From assembly GCA_000702685.1 (NCBI GenBank), contig JNJD01000006.1, positions 372,001 through 436,000 of the forward strand: DNA of 64,000 nucleotides. Reading direction: 5' to 3'. Of the stretch, positions 7,915 through 16,648 are shown one piece after another. The translations under genes were made by a program, and so were the position numbers. Numbering within the stretch: the stretch's first letter is position 1; every line of letters begins with the position of its first letter. Under the pieces are notes generated by a model. That model saw nothing but the letters and a program-made list of their open reading frames with translations, was not told where the DNA came from and made no database searches. This DNA is from Lachnospiraceae bacterium AC2028 (GTDB lineage Bacteria > Bacillota > Clostridia > Lachnospirales > Lachnospiraceae).

Positions 7915-9204
7915 CTAATTTACTATATACGAAAAGTATACTCTTCCGATCTTGCTTCTGAGAATGCGTGCCGCTTCGTCATCGGGCATCCCCCCTGCTT
8001 CCGAATATATAAGCATGGCGGAAGCCGCATCGTCCGATATAAATTCGTTGTATCTGTAATCCCCGCACACATTTCTGATAAGATACCTTCCCTCGTAGGT
8101 ATCCGATTCCCACGGAGGTTTACCGTCAATGCTGGCAGCGCCGAAATCGATCAGCAAATACTTCTCCACACGGCCGCTTTGATCCGTTACTACCATTATG
8201 TTCGTATCCCTCAGATCATTATGTACTATATTGGTCCGGTAAAGCACATCGAGGATCTTACATAAAAACTCACCCAGAAGTCTGATCGAATCACGGTCCA
8301 GCCGGTGCTTTTTCAGGTGATCATCCAGCGTTTCATACGGAACATACGGATACTTAACCCAGGAGTGATCATCCGCATGTTTTTCCATCAGGACAAAACA
8401 GTCTTTATCCTCTCCGCTTTCAATGATCCTCTTTTGAACAGTGATTTCATTTTTTATTGCCTTTACGGGTCCCGGCTCATTGCCCTTAATAAAGGATTTC
8501 TTATTTCCTTCGTTAAATATATATATATTTCCTCCGGAGTTGCTGTTAAGCAATCTCCCTTTGCTGTCATACGAACCGGCGCTTATGACATTTTCTCTGA
8601 TCAAACGGTCTGTAAACGCCTCGCATGAATGTTTCTTATCTTTACCGATCCGGAAAAACTTGAGCCTGAAATATGTTCTCATTCTGAGCAGGCTCATCTT
8701 TTTTGACAGTTTGATCCGGACTTTACCCGAAAAAGTTATTCTTTTACCGATCTTTCTCGAATAGATCGTATTATTTGCATGACTGATCTTTACATTGTTT
8801 TTCAATGTATAATCGACAAAAAAATCCTCAACGCCCTTTTCATCTTTCATAAGGCATTTCATATACCGGGATATTATATTTTCCCTAAGCCAGGAAGCAC
8901 GGTTCGAAAGGCAATACGCTGTATTCAGCCATAGAAAAGCAACGTCTTCGGAAGAAATATCGAATCCGGATTTTTTCTTTTTACGATACCATTCAGCCAG
9001 TCCCGCTTCTTTAAAGGTCTGAAGAACAATGATCCGTTTTCTGTCACCGTCAATGAAACCGAACCGGTTACTTTCACTTTTTAATGTCTCCGGAACAGTA
9101 TTCAGAAAAAACAATACTTCAATAGGATTGCACTCGGGATCGTCCAAAATAATGTAAAAGGCTTTATTCTCTTCCAATATTTTGACTACTTCTTTTACAG
9201 TCAC
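7915..9204 (-). CDS. kinase-fold protein (WaaP/APH-like) of the capsule locus
   Basis: A 429-residue protein with an unrecognised N-terminal part (1-220) and a C-terminal protein-kinase-like fold. Visible kinase elements are SFIKG with a possible ATP lysine at 240, HND at 328-330 in HNDLRDTNIMV (catalytic loop with Asp330 and Asn335), and DFG at 353-355. The HxDxxxxN form is like lipopolysaccharide kinases (WaaP/KdkA) and aminoglycoside phosphotransferases more than Ser/Thr kinases. Lying among glycosyltransferase genes, 6 bases from the next, it may phosphorylate a sugar of the repeat unit or a lipid carrier; this is inference. A regulatory protein kinase is the alternative. Confidence 0.65.
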   Translation of the reverse strand: MTVKEVVKILEENKAFYIILDDPECNPIEVLFFLNTVPETLKSESNRFGFIDGDRKRIIVLQTFKEAGLAEWYRKKKKSGFDISSEDVAFLWLNTAYCLSNRASWLRENIISRYMKCLMKDEKGVEDFFVDYTLKNNVKISHANNTIYSRKIGKRITFSGKVRIKLSKKMSLLRMRTYFRLKFFRIGKDKKHSCEAFTDRLIRENVISAGSYDSKGRLLNSNSGGNIYIFNEGNKKSFIKGNEPGPVKAIKNEITVQKRIIESGEDKDCFVLMEKHADDHSWVKYPYVPYETLDDHLKKHRLDRDSIRLLGEFLCKILDVLYRTNIVHNDLRDTNIMVVTDQSGRVEKYLLIDFGAASIDGKPPWESDTYEGRYLIRNVCGDYRYNEFISDDAASAMLIYSEAGGMPDDEAARILRSKIGRVYFSYIVN

Positions 9205-9238
9205 AACTCATTCTCCCAAACAAGGCGATAAAACCGGA

Positions 9239-10222
9239 TCAGTCCCAATACGTTTCAGTGGTCACATTGCGGAACTTGATCTTCCCATAAATGTACGGCA
9301 TCAAGGATTGAATATAACATTTAAACCTGGTTTTCCCGCTGATTTCGGAATTGTTCATAAACTCTTTCATTTCTTTTCTCAAAAGAGGTTTCAGCTTCTC
9401 TTTCCTTGTTTTCCTGCTGCAGAGATGATACTTTTCAATAAGTCTTTTGATGTAAAGTTTTTGAAGTATGTTATACAGATCATCTCTGCCGGTAGCTTTT
9501 AATCCTTCCAGATGATCATTGATCCAGCTTATATCTCCAAACAGAAGCGCTTCCCGATTATTATTGGCCAGACTGCTTTTTCTTCTGCGGTAATAATACA
9601 GAGCATCGGACACGAAAACTATTTTTCCGGCACGGTCGGCTACGGGAAGCATGATCTGTACATCTTCACACAGGATCGGTTTAAACTCAAGATCCTGAAA
9701 TATCTCTTTTTTATACATCTTATTCCACGCAAAAGAAAAGGACCCCGAATACGTTGTATATATCTTGCGGAGAAAATCTTCCGGAGAATACTGTTTTCCA
9801 TCTTCGATTCCGGAAAGACTGTGACTGGGTATGTTTTTATTCGGATAACAGGAATAATAATTGCAAAAAACCATCCCTGCATCATGTTTGATCAGTGCGT
9901 TAAGCAGTTTTTCAACATATTCCGGTTCGATATAATCATCCGAATCAATGAAACAGTAATATTCACCCGTTGCATGTTTCATTCCGGTATTTCGGGCCCT
10001 GGCCAATCCACCGTTTTCTTTGTGAATGACTGTTATCCGTTCGTCCTGTTTTGCGAATTCATCTGCTTTCTTCCCGCAGTTGTCTTTTGTTCCGTCATCA
10101 ACAATTATTATTTCAAGATTTCGGTAAGTCTGATGCAATATGGAATTTATACATTCGTCAAAATACTTTTCAACATTATATACCGGAACGATCACACTTA
10201 CTTTTCCAAGATCACTGCTCAT
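9239..10222 (-). CDS. GT2 glycosyltransferase
   Basis: I start this at the ATG at 10222 (327 residues), which has AAGGAAGGGA about 8 bases before it; a longer in-frame reading to 10321 adds 33 residues unlike the family and crosses a hairpin. The protein shows VSVIVPVYNVEKYFDECI, VVDDGTKDN, NGGLARARNTG and the metal-binding FIDSDDYIEPEYVE, all standard GT2 elements. The basic C-terminal third resembles EpsH/EpsJ-type capsule transferases. It is separated from the kinase-fold gene by 34 bases. Sugar and linkage are unknown. Confidence 0.87.
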   Translation of the reverse strand: MSSDLGKVSVIVPVYNVEKYFDECINSILHQTYRNLEIIIVDDGTKDNCGKKADEFAKQDERITVIHKENGGLARARNTGMKHATGEYYCFIDSDDYIEPEYVEKLLNALIKHDAGMVFCNYYSCYPNKNIPSHSLSGIEDGKQYSPEDFLRKIYTTYSGSFSFAWNKMYKKEIFQDLEFKPILCEDVQIMLPVADRAGKIVFVSDALYYYRRRKSSLANNNREALLFGDISWINDHLEGLKATGRDDLYNILQKLYIKRLIEKYHLCSRKTRKEKLKPLLRKEMKEFMNNSEISGKTRFKCYIQSLMPYIYGKIKFRNVTTETYWD

Positions 10223-10283
10223 ATTTCCGATCCCTTCCTTATGATCTGATTTAATCTTTTTTCCTTTATGATCCAATATATAT

Positions 10284-10307
10284 ACCCCCTGTGTATTTGC
10301 AGGGGGT
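10284..10307. repeat. intergenic hairpin in capsule operon
   Basis: ACCCCCTG (10284-10291) and CAGGGGGT (10300-10307) form a perfect 8-base-pair stem with an 8-base loop in the 102-base gap between the GT32 and GT2 genes. Neither strand has a T-run after the stem, so it is not a standard intrinsic terminator. It could protect an mRNA end or tune downstream expression. Function is not shown by the sequence. Confidence 0.5.
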
Positions 10308-10324
10308 GTATGAAAATACAAAAA

Positions 10325-11203
10325 TTATAAATCAGGAAGTTCCTTATGATATTTCTGAGCCTGTGAATATCTGTAAAAAGGAATCCTTTTATTTTTCTTG
10401 TAATATCGAGGTTTTCTGATAATTATCTGAATCAGCTCAAATGCCGCAGGATGTCCTGAAAGAAACAGTTTTATTTTGTCTTTGAATGATTTTGATTCTT
10501 TTGCTTTGGTTCTCCAGGAACCTGTATTCAGATGAATCGTATAATGTTTGCCCGTCAGAGAACCGATCTCAAAAAATTCCTTGGGGTATATGGTAAAATC
10601 CGATAATTCCTGATAACGGTTATTGAGCTGAAATTCCGGATAGTTTTTCAGTGCATACCATGTGACATAGTAGTTATTAGTTACGTAATCGGATATGTAG
10701 AATTTACCATCCTTCTCCACCAGCTGAAGATCACTTTTGGTGTCGGTGAAAACAGTTCTATCATACATTGATAAAAGTGAAGCGATGAGATCACTTCCTT
10801 TTGAGGCGCCTATTATAGCGGTACCGATGCAGCAATTATAACTGAATCCCAGAAGGACGTTATTATTCAATAATGGATCCAGTTCTTTTTTTATGATCAC
10901 ATCGGTATCAAGATAGATACCGCCATATTCATACAATGCTTTTAATCTGTAGTAATCCGAGACAAAAGCGTATTTTTTGTCCGAGTAAGCTTTTTTGACA
11001 AAGTCATTCTCATCAAAAGAGCAATTGCTCTCGTCCCATCTGATCAGCTTATAGTCCTTAAGTATTCTCCAGCTGTTTATGCATTCTTCAATCTCAGCAG
11101 GAAGTTCACCCCTCCCAAACCAACAGTAATGAATGATCTTGGGAATGGTCCTAAGGCCGGATTCGGTATTTGGCTGAATAGAGGTATTGCTGATAGTCGA
11201 CAT
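10325..11203 (-). CDS. GT32 (DXD-motif) capsular glycosyltransferase
   Basis: A 292-residue member of the glycosyltransferase family with a DXD sugar-binding region (OCH1/capsular type). IPKIIHYCWFGRGELP near residues 19-34 and the segment ASDYYR-like FVSDYYRLKALYEYGGIYLDTDV (about 79-101) are the family hallmarks; LDTD supplies the DXD metal site. It probably transfers a hexose or HexNAc at the cytoplasmic face. It follows the GT8 gene by 15 bases in the operon. Specificity cannot be read. Confidence 0.88.
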   Translation of the reverse strand: MSTISNTSIQPNTESGLRTIPKIIHYCWFGRGELPAEIEECINSWRILKDYKLIRWDESNCSFDENDFVKKAYSDKKYAFVSDYYRLKALYEYGGIYLDTDVIIKKELDPLLNNNVLLGFSYNCCIGTAIIGASKGSDLIASLLSMYDRTVFTDTKSDLQLVEKDGKFYISDYVTNNYYVTWYALKNYPEFQLNNRYQELSDFTIYPKEFFEIGSLTGKHYTIHLNTGSWRTKAKESKSFKDKIKLFLSGHPAAFELIQIIIRKPRYYKKNKRIPFYRYSQAQKYHKELPDL

Positions 11204-11218
11204 CTCTTTATATCCGGA

Positions 11219-12196
11219 TCAAAGTTTATGCTGCAGATTCAATAAGGGTTTCAAAATTCCCGCTTTATACAGCACCCGGTGTATGAACAGTTTTCCGGCA
11301 ACCTTGGGCTCTGTTTTATGGCTGTTTATATACGGTAAGATATATTTACTGTATATATCCTTGTCTATATTCTTGCGGATATATCCGTACCAGATATCTC
11401 CCTTGTAAACATATCTGCATTGCCAGGGTTTGGTCGGCTGTGCATAATGTATCATTACGGGTGTATCAATCGCTTCATGTATTTCGGATGTTTGGAAATA
11501 CTGACTTACGAAATCGCTGTAATGATCCTGTTTGTGGTTTACAAAACGGTATTTAACAAGAACGTTATATTTCAGTTCCAGAAATTTGATATTGTCCTTA
11601 CATACAATATTTAAGATATCCTGATCGCCGAAGAACAGACGCTCCTTTGACAGTTCCAAAAACTTGGAAACCAGATCATCCTGTCGCATCCTTTTCAGAT
11701 TCATATATAACATACCGGAATTAACATATCCGGCCGGATCGGGGCGATCGCATGAATAGTCAAATTTACTGATATAAGGCATAGCTTCGATGTCGCGGAC
11801 AGCGCCGAAATAATAATCACTTATGTCTATATCAAAAACGGATGACATATCACCGGTAACAATGATATCACCGTCTATGTAAACGCAATAATCACTGTCC
11901 GGAAGCAGTTCCGGAAGCAATAATCTGTACATCGACGGCAGAGTAGTATGTTTTATCACAAGCTTTGTATCAGAAAATGAATTCCCCATATTAATGAATG
12001 ACAGGGAAAGATTCTGAAATTCCCGGCTGACGGAATCTATAAGATTCTTACAATCCGAGCTAAGATCTTTTGAGACAAGAATATACACATAATAATCTTC
12101 ATCCCGATTTGAATGCTTCATCAATGAATGAATTGCTATATATGTCGGAACGGTATAGTTATCATCCGTTGAAAAAACAAATACATTCTTATTCAT
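11219..12196 (-). CDS. GT8 glycosyltransferase
   Basis: The start is the ATG at 12196, six bases after GAGG; a TTG twelve bases upstream is a weaker choice. The 325-residue product has the retaining GT8 layout: VFVFSTDDNYTVPTYIAIHSL at the N-terminus, YRLLLPELLP, then YIDGDIIVTGD with the DxD metal motif near residue 100, and a C-terminal HYAQPTKPWQ (matching the family's H-x-G/KPW element). Family members transfer glucose or galactose from UDP-sugars. It sits between Wzt and the GT32 gene. The actual donor is unknown. Confidence 0.9.
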   Translation of the reverse strand: MNKNVFVFSTDDNYTVPTYIAIHSLMKHSNRDEDYYVYILVSKDLSSDCKNLIDSVSREFQNLSLSFINMGNSFSDTKLVIKHTTLPSMYRLLLPELLPDSDYCVYIDGDIIVTGDMSSVFDIDISDYYFGAVRDIEAMPYISKFDYSCDRPDPAGYVNSGMLYMNLKRMRQDDLVSKFLELSKERLFFGDQDILNIVCKDNIKFLELKYNVLVKYRFVNHKQDHYSDFVSQYFQTSEIHEAIDTPVMIHYAQPTKPWQCRYVYKGDIWYGYIRKNIDKDIYSKYILPYINSHKTEPKVAGKLFIHRVLYKAGILKPLLNLQHKL

Positions 12197-12244
12197 CCTG
12201 AACCTCAAAAATATGTGACCGGTGACTGAGTGATGGATCGTCCG

Positions 12245-13462
12245 TTACATCAGCTCAATATTTCCCCAAGCCGAATTATGCCAATTGAGTCTTGAGTCTT
12301 CATGTTCTTCACGATGTATCACAATATCCAATCCCTTTACACAGTCAAGATCCGCGCCTTCACCGAATTGTTCCATGGCAAATACGGTATAAAATGTCTT
12401 GTATTCCCCGTTCTTCACCTGGGACAGATCCAGCTTGATGACACTCTCACCGGCATCACCCGGAGCGCCCTCGATCAGGTCATAAAAAACCTTCGTTGCA
12501 AAAGCTCTTTCTTCCTGATCGTTGATCTCGACCCTTACACCGACTTTTACAACATCTTTGAGGACTCTCCATTTGAGCTTGATCTCCAGTTCTTCCGATC
12601 CGGTGATCTCACTGTTTTCGTTTACATATTCTGCGCTTATAAGCCTTACGTCTTCCCTGCCGAGCCATCCCGGTCTTACATAATCCGAAAAATCCACGAA
12701 TTTTTCGGTTTTAACACTTTCATTGCCAAAGTAGCGGTCACAGGCCTCTTCAGTGTCTCCGTTAAAAACAAGCGTGCCATGATCAAGTATGATACAGCGC
12801 TGGCAAAGCCTTCTGACAGTTCCCATATTGTGGCTGACATAAAGGATTGTCTTGTTTTCCTGAGTTGCGATCTCACGCATCTTTTTAAGGCACTTATGCT
12901 GGAACTTCACATCTCCTACAGCCAGAACTTCATCCATGATCAGAATGTCCGCATCAAGATGAACCGCCACGGAGAATGCCAGCTTTACATACATTCCCGA
13001 TGAATACCTTTTTACAGGTGTATCTATAAAACGCCCGCACTCGGAAAAAGCGATAATGGACTCAATCTTGGAATCGATCTCCTTCATCGTCATACCAAGG
13101 ATTGAGCCATTCAGATAGATATTCTCCCTTCCCGTAAGTTCAGGATGGAAACCTGTTCCGACCTCCAGGAGACTGGCCACCTTTCCGTTAATGCAGATCT
13201 TTCCTCTCGTGGGACTGGTAATGCGGGAGATCAATTTTAACAGTGTTGATTTTCCCGCACCGTTTGACCCTATGATTCCGAGAGTCTCTCCGCGCTTTAC
13301 TTCAAATGAGACATCATTCAATGCCGTAAAGCTTTCGTTATGAAGTTTGCCTGTTTTTTTATTTGCCTGCCTCTTTACGGCATCTTTCAGGGTTTCGCCG
13401 GTCACAGTTCCGAGCACGTAATCTTTTCCGACATTTGAAACCTTTAAAATCACATCATCCAT
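12245..13462 (-). CDS. Wzt-type polysaccharide ABC exporter ATPase with C-terminal glycan-binding domain
   Basis: A 405-residue ATPase: Walker A GSNGAGKST at 65-73, signature RYSSGM near 157, Walker B ILIMDEV near 177, and the H-loop in YVSHNMGT. After about residue 265 comes a beta-rich extension matching the Wzt C-terminal domain, which in known systems recognises the capped non-reducing end of the glycan before export. Its permease partner is at 14526-15368, with one GT2 gene between. The extended domain implies export of a finished, end-modified chain from the cytoplasm (ABC-dependent pathway). Confidence 0.92.
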   Translation of the reverse strand: MDDVILKVSNVGKDYVLGTVTGETLKDAVKRQANKKTGKLHNESFTALNDVSFEVKRGETLGIIGSNGAGKSTLLKLISRITSPTRGKICINGKVASLLEVGTGFHPELTGRENIYLNGSILGMTMKEIDSKIESIIAFSECGRFIDTPVKRYSSGMYVKLAFSVAVHLDADILIMDEVLAVGDVKFQHKCLKKMREIATQENKTILYVSHNMGTVRRLCQRCIILDHGTLVFNGDTEEACDRYFGNESVKTEKFVDFSDYVRPGWLGREDVRLISAEYVNENSEITGSEELEIKLKWRVLKDVVKVGVRVEINDQEERAFATKVFYDLIEGAPGDAGESVIKLDLSQVKNGEYKTFYTVFAMEQFGEGADLDCVKGLDIVIHREEHEDSRLNWHNSAWGNIELM

Positions 13463-13533
13463 AATAGACCCTTCGTTTCTTTTCGAATCTTATCCAAATT
13501 GTACTTATGAAAACCTGTGCATCCGTTACGGCC

Positions 13534-14505
13534 CTAACCTTTTCGTCTTTCAGGCATCATCTGTTCCAGCTGGGAAGATACGGCTGATATATATTTTCCA
13601 ATCACAGGATTTTTAGCCGCATCCAGAATCTCGCTGCGGACCTCGTCGTCGGACAGTTCATTCAGTTTATTCTTTATATGATTGCCGAAGGACGAAAGAC
13701 AGATCTTATCAAAGTTACTGCTTATGATATTTTTCTTCAACCGCCCGGCTTCTCTGAATACATGTTCCAATAAAACAGTCAGCCTGGGAAGAATAGTCTT
13801 TTGATCCAATGTATGCATTATGGAAGAATTCTGTTGTCTGTAATAATACAGATAATTTACCAGCATCACTGTGGACCGAATGCACAGCGAATATTCTGCA
13901 GCAAAACACAGATCCTCACCAAAATTGAATTCCGTCTCGTAAAACCGCAGATCATTATTTAATACGATGTCTCTTCTGTAAAGTCTGGTAGGTGCCTCCC
14001 AACCATCCCTATAATCGAAAAGCCTGTCCGTAAGATGTGAAAGAAGTGCGTTTTCATCGGGCAGCTTATATGCTTCCTGTTCGACCCTGAAATAAACACG
14101 TTCCTCATTCTGTCTGTTTGCATCTGTCTTGATATATTCAAATACATACTGCTCGCCCTTGGCATAGCGCATTCTTTCATGCAGTACAGCAAGCGCATCG
14201 GAAGGTATCCAGTCATCACTGTCCACAAACCAGAGCCACTCTCCGCCGGCTTCGCTGATTCCACGATTGCGGGCACCTGAAAGACCTGCATTTTCCTGAT
14301 GGATGACCTTAGCGGTACTTTTCCGTCCCGCACGCCCGTTGAACTGTTCACAAAAGCTGTCACATATTGCGGGACAGCCATCCGTGGAACCATCGTCAAC
14401 CAGGATCACTTCGAAATCATCAAAATCCTGCGCCGCAACCGAATCCAGACATTCCTGCAGGTACTTTTCGGTATTATAAACAGGTATTATCAAACTAAAC
14501 AGCAC
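13534..14505 (-). CDS. GT2 glycosyltransferase between the two exporter genes
   Basis: A 323-residue family 2 enzyme: SLIIPVYNTEKYLQECLDSV, LVDDGSTDGCPAICD, NAGLSGARNRG and FVDSDDWIPSDAL are all in the expected order in the first 110 residues. The rest is helical and cytoplasmic. The gene starts 20 bases after the ABC permease stop and ends 71 bases before Wzt, so it splits the exporter pair; such nesting suggests work on the same glycan. Its sugar is unknown. Confidence 0.88.
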   Translation of the reverse strand: MLFSLIIPVYNTEKYLQECLDSVAAQDFDDFEVILVDDGSTDGCPAICDSFCEQFNGRAGRKSTAKVIHQENAGLSGARNRGISEAGGEWLWFVDSDDWIPSDALAVLHERMRYAKGEQYVFEYIKTDANRQNEERVYFRVEQEAYKLPDENALLSHLTDRLFDYRDGWEAPTRLYRRDIVLNNDLRFYETEFNFGEDLCFAAEYSLCIRSTVMLVNYLYYYRQQNSSIMHTLDQKTILPRLTVLLEHVFREAGRLKKNIISSNFDKICLSSFGNHIKNKLNELSDDEVRSEILDAAKNPVIGKYISAVSSQLEQMMPERRKG

Positions 14506-14525
14506 CGTTACTCTCCTCTTATCCT

Positions 14526-15368
14526 TTATACGATATCAACAAAATTCTTTTCAGTTTTTCCAAACAGGATCAGCCCTATTATGGTTATCACGATTGAAAA
14601 GACTACTCCGTATACCATTCCCGGCCAGTAGATACTGCCCGTTCCGGTAAGACAGTATCTGAAAGCTTCAACAAATGCAGACATCGGATTCAGATAGACG
14701 ATACGCTTGAGTAACGGAGAAAGCTGCGAAACCGGATACAGAACAGGAGAAACATACATAAGACCCTGAACACCGATTCCCGCCACATGTCCCAGATCCC
14801 TGTATTTAACAGTCAGTGAAGAAATGATCATTCCCAGGGAAGTTCCCATAAATGAAGACAAAAGCAGAAGCGGTATCATTCCCAAAAGCGGAAGTCCGGT
14901 AAAAACCACCTCTCCGCGTATCAGGTAATAGGCCCACACACCGGCACACACAATAAGCTGAATAAGGCACTTCATCATATTCAGCAATCCGTTTGCAACC
15001 GGAACAGCAAGTCTGGGAAAATAGACTTTACCAAACAGATATGCATTTTCCATCAGCACCCTGGTATTACCAAGAAAACAGGAAGCAAACAGAGTCCAGA
15101 TAATATTACCTGATAAACAGAAAAGGAAATACGGAATCCCGTCGGAATCCATATTCCCGACGTAACCGAATACCAGAGTAAAGATACCTGTATTAAAAAC
15201 CACACCAAAGATCATCCAGAACGGTCCCAGGACAGTCTGCTTATACTGAACGGAATAATTACGCTTATACAGCATCCATATCAGACTTCGGAACTGCCAC
15301 AGTTCACGAAGGTTAAAATTCCATAATTTCGGCTTTCCGTCAATCTCAACCTGCCACTTACTATCCAT
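14526..15368 (-). CDS. Wzm-type polysaccharide ABC-2 permease
   Basis: A 280-residue ABC-2 family permease with about six transmembrane helices after an N-terminal amphipathic region ending ELWQFRSLIWMLYKRNYSVQYKQTVLGPFW, the segment typical of TagG/Wzm/KpsM permeases. It pairs with the Wzt-like ATPase at 12245-13462 to move a polyprenyl-linked polysaccharide across the membrane. A C-terminal LNPMSAFVEAFRYCLTG segment is also conserved in the family. A GGAG site stands just before the start. Confidence 0.92.
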   Translation of the reverse strand: MDSKWQVEIDGKPKLWNFNLRELWQFRSLIWMLYKRNYSVQYKQTVLGPFWMIFGVVFNTGIFTLVFGYVGNMDSDGIPYFLFCLSGNIIWTLFASCFLGNTRVLMENAYLFGKVYFPRLAVPVANGLLNMMKCLIQLIVCAGVWAYYLIRGEVVFTGLPLLGMIPLLLLSSFMGTSLGMIISSLTVKYRDLGHVAGIGVQGLMYVSPVLYPVSQLSPLLKRIVYLNPMSAFVEAFRYCLTGTGSIYWPGMVYGVVFSIVITIIGLILFGKTEKNFVDIV

Positions 15369-15442
15369 AATTCTCCAATCCTGATCACATCATAATTGTA
15401 ATTTCATATCGGGAATGTACAGATCATCCCCGGAGATCATCT

Positions 15443-16576
15443 TTATTCCGAAAAGAGCATCTCTTCAATCTCACGGAATCTCTGATCCTGATCGATGATC
15501 TTTCTGCGTTCAAGGATCTTTTCTTTGTAATGCTTTTGTAATGAGGGATCGTCCAACACCTTTTTCATTCCCTCATATATTCCCTTGACCGAAGGCTCCA
15601 TGACCAGGCCATATTCGTTATCACCGACCAGCTCTCTGACGCCGGAACAGTCGGTTAAAAGAAGGGGAGTTCCCAGAATGGCAGCCTCCTGACTCACCAG
15701 AGAATAACCTTCGAAGATCGACGTGGACAACAGCCAATCGGCCATTTTCATATATTTCTGAGGATTGCTGCGGAGTCCGATGAACTTAACATTCTGTATG
15801 TGAAGTCTGTCCATACTTCTCATAATGCGCTTATATTCATCGCCCCAGTTTTCTTTTCCGCCCACAACCACAACATCAAATTTATATCCGTCTTCTTCCA
15901 GCATATGAGCAGCTTCCAAAAGAAGATCAAATCCTTTTTGATAGTTGATCCTGCCGACAGCAACAAATAACGGCCTGTCCGGATCTTTTTCGATGTCGTT
16001 AACAGGTTCATTACCCTGATACTGTATAAAGTCCACATTCAAAGGATTATATTTCACAACATAATTGCCGGTATCTCCCAGCACTTCGATAAGCGACTTT
16101 TTTATGTCCTCGGAGACACAGACCACATTGGTATACTTCTCCAAAGCCTGCCGCTCGTTTTCAGCGCCTCCGTACAGAGACTGTGTATAGTAATGATGCT
16201 TATAATCTGTATGGCACCATGAAAATTTCCTCTGATTATTAAACTCAGAAATTATTTTGGTTACTTCTCCGTCTTTAAGAGCAATGACTACATCAAAGTC
16301 ATTATTTGCTTTCAACTTGTTATAACGGTATCTGCATATTGCTTTCTGAGCCATGCATCTGACATATGCTTTGCTGAATTTGCCCTTGGTTGTTTTCGGC
16401 ACAGTCTTGTAGATGTATTTTACGTTTTCGGGGAATAACTCATCAAACCTCCTGTGTTTATAGATGGTCATTACCGTGATATCGTATGTGTCATGCCATC
16501 TTTCCACAAAATCCACAAGAAGTTTTTCTACGCCTCCTCCGGCCAGAAGATCGTTTACTATAAGGATTTTTTTCAT
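15443..16576 (-). CDS. GT4 glycosyltransferase
   Basis: A 377-residue GT-B fold enzyme. The N-terminus has the donor-family NDLLAGGGVEKLLVDF loop; the C-terminal half has FVAVGRINYQKGFDLLLEAA, where R/K contact the diphosphate, and FEGYSLVSQEAAILGTPLLLTD, the E-x7-E motif of GT4. It would act at the cytoplasmic membrane face on the lipid-linked acceptor. It follows the initiating sugar transferase by 72 bases, so it may add an early sugar. Specificity is not predictable. Confidence 0.9.
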   Translation of the reverse strand: MKKILIVNDLLAGGGVEKLLVDFVERWHDTYDITVMTIYKHRRFDELFPENVKYIYKTVPKTTKGKFSKAYVRCMAQKAICRYRYNKLKANNDFDVVIALKDGEVTKIISEFNNQRKFSWCHTDYKHHYYTQSLYGGAENERQALEKYTNVVCVSEDIKKSLIEVLGDTGNYVVKYNPLNVDFIQYQGNEPVNDIEKDPDRPLFVAVGRINYQKGFDLLLEAAHMLEEDGYKFDVVVVGGKENWGDEYKRIMRSMDRLHIQNVKFIGLRSNPQKYMKMADWLLSTSIFEGYSLVSQEAAILGTPLLLTDCSGVRELVGDNEYGLVMEPSVKGIYEGMKKVLDDPSLQKHYKEKILERRKIIDQDQRFREIEEMLFSE

Positions 16577-16648
16577 ATATGTGCTATCACTTTCTTAAAA
16601 TATTTTATGCTTTCGTTTTCGACAGATCCGTTTGATTTTTTTCGCACA

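Noticed and set aside
7267-8265. Plus-strand open frame of 332 codons
   Set aside because: Antisense to the GT2 and kinase-fold genes, whose motifs are clear; composition is not protein-like.
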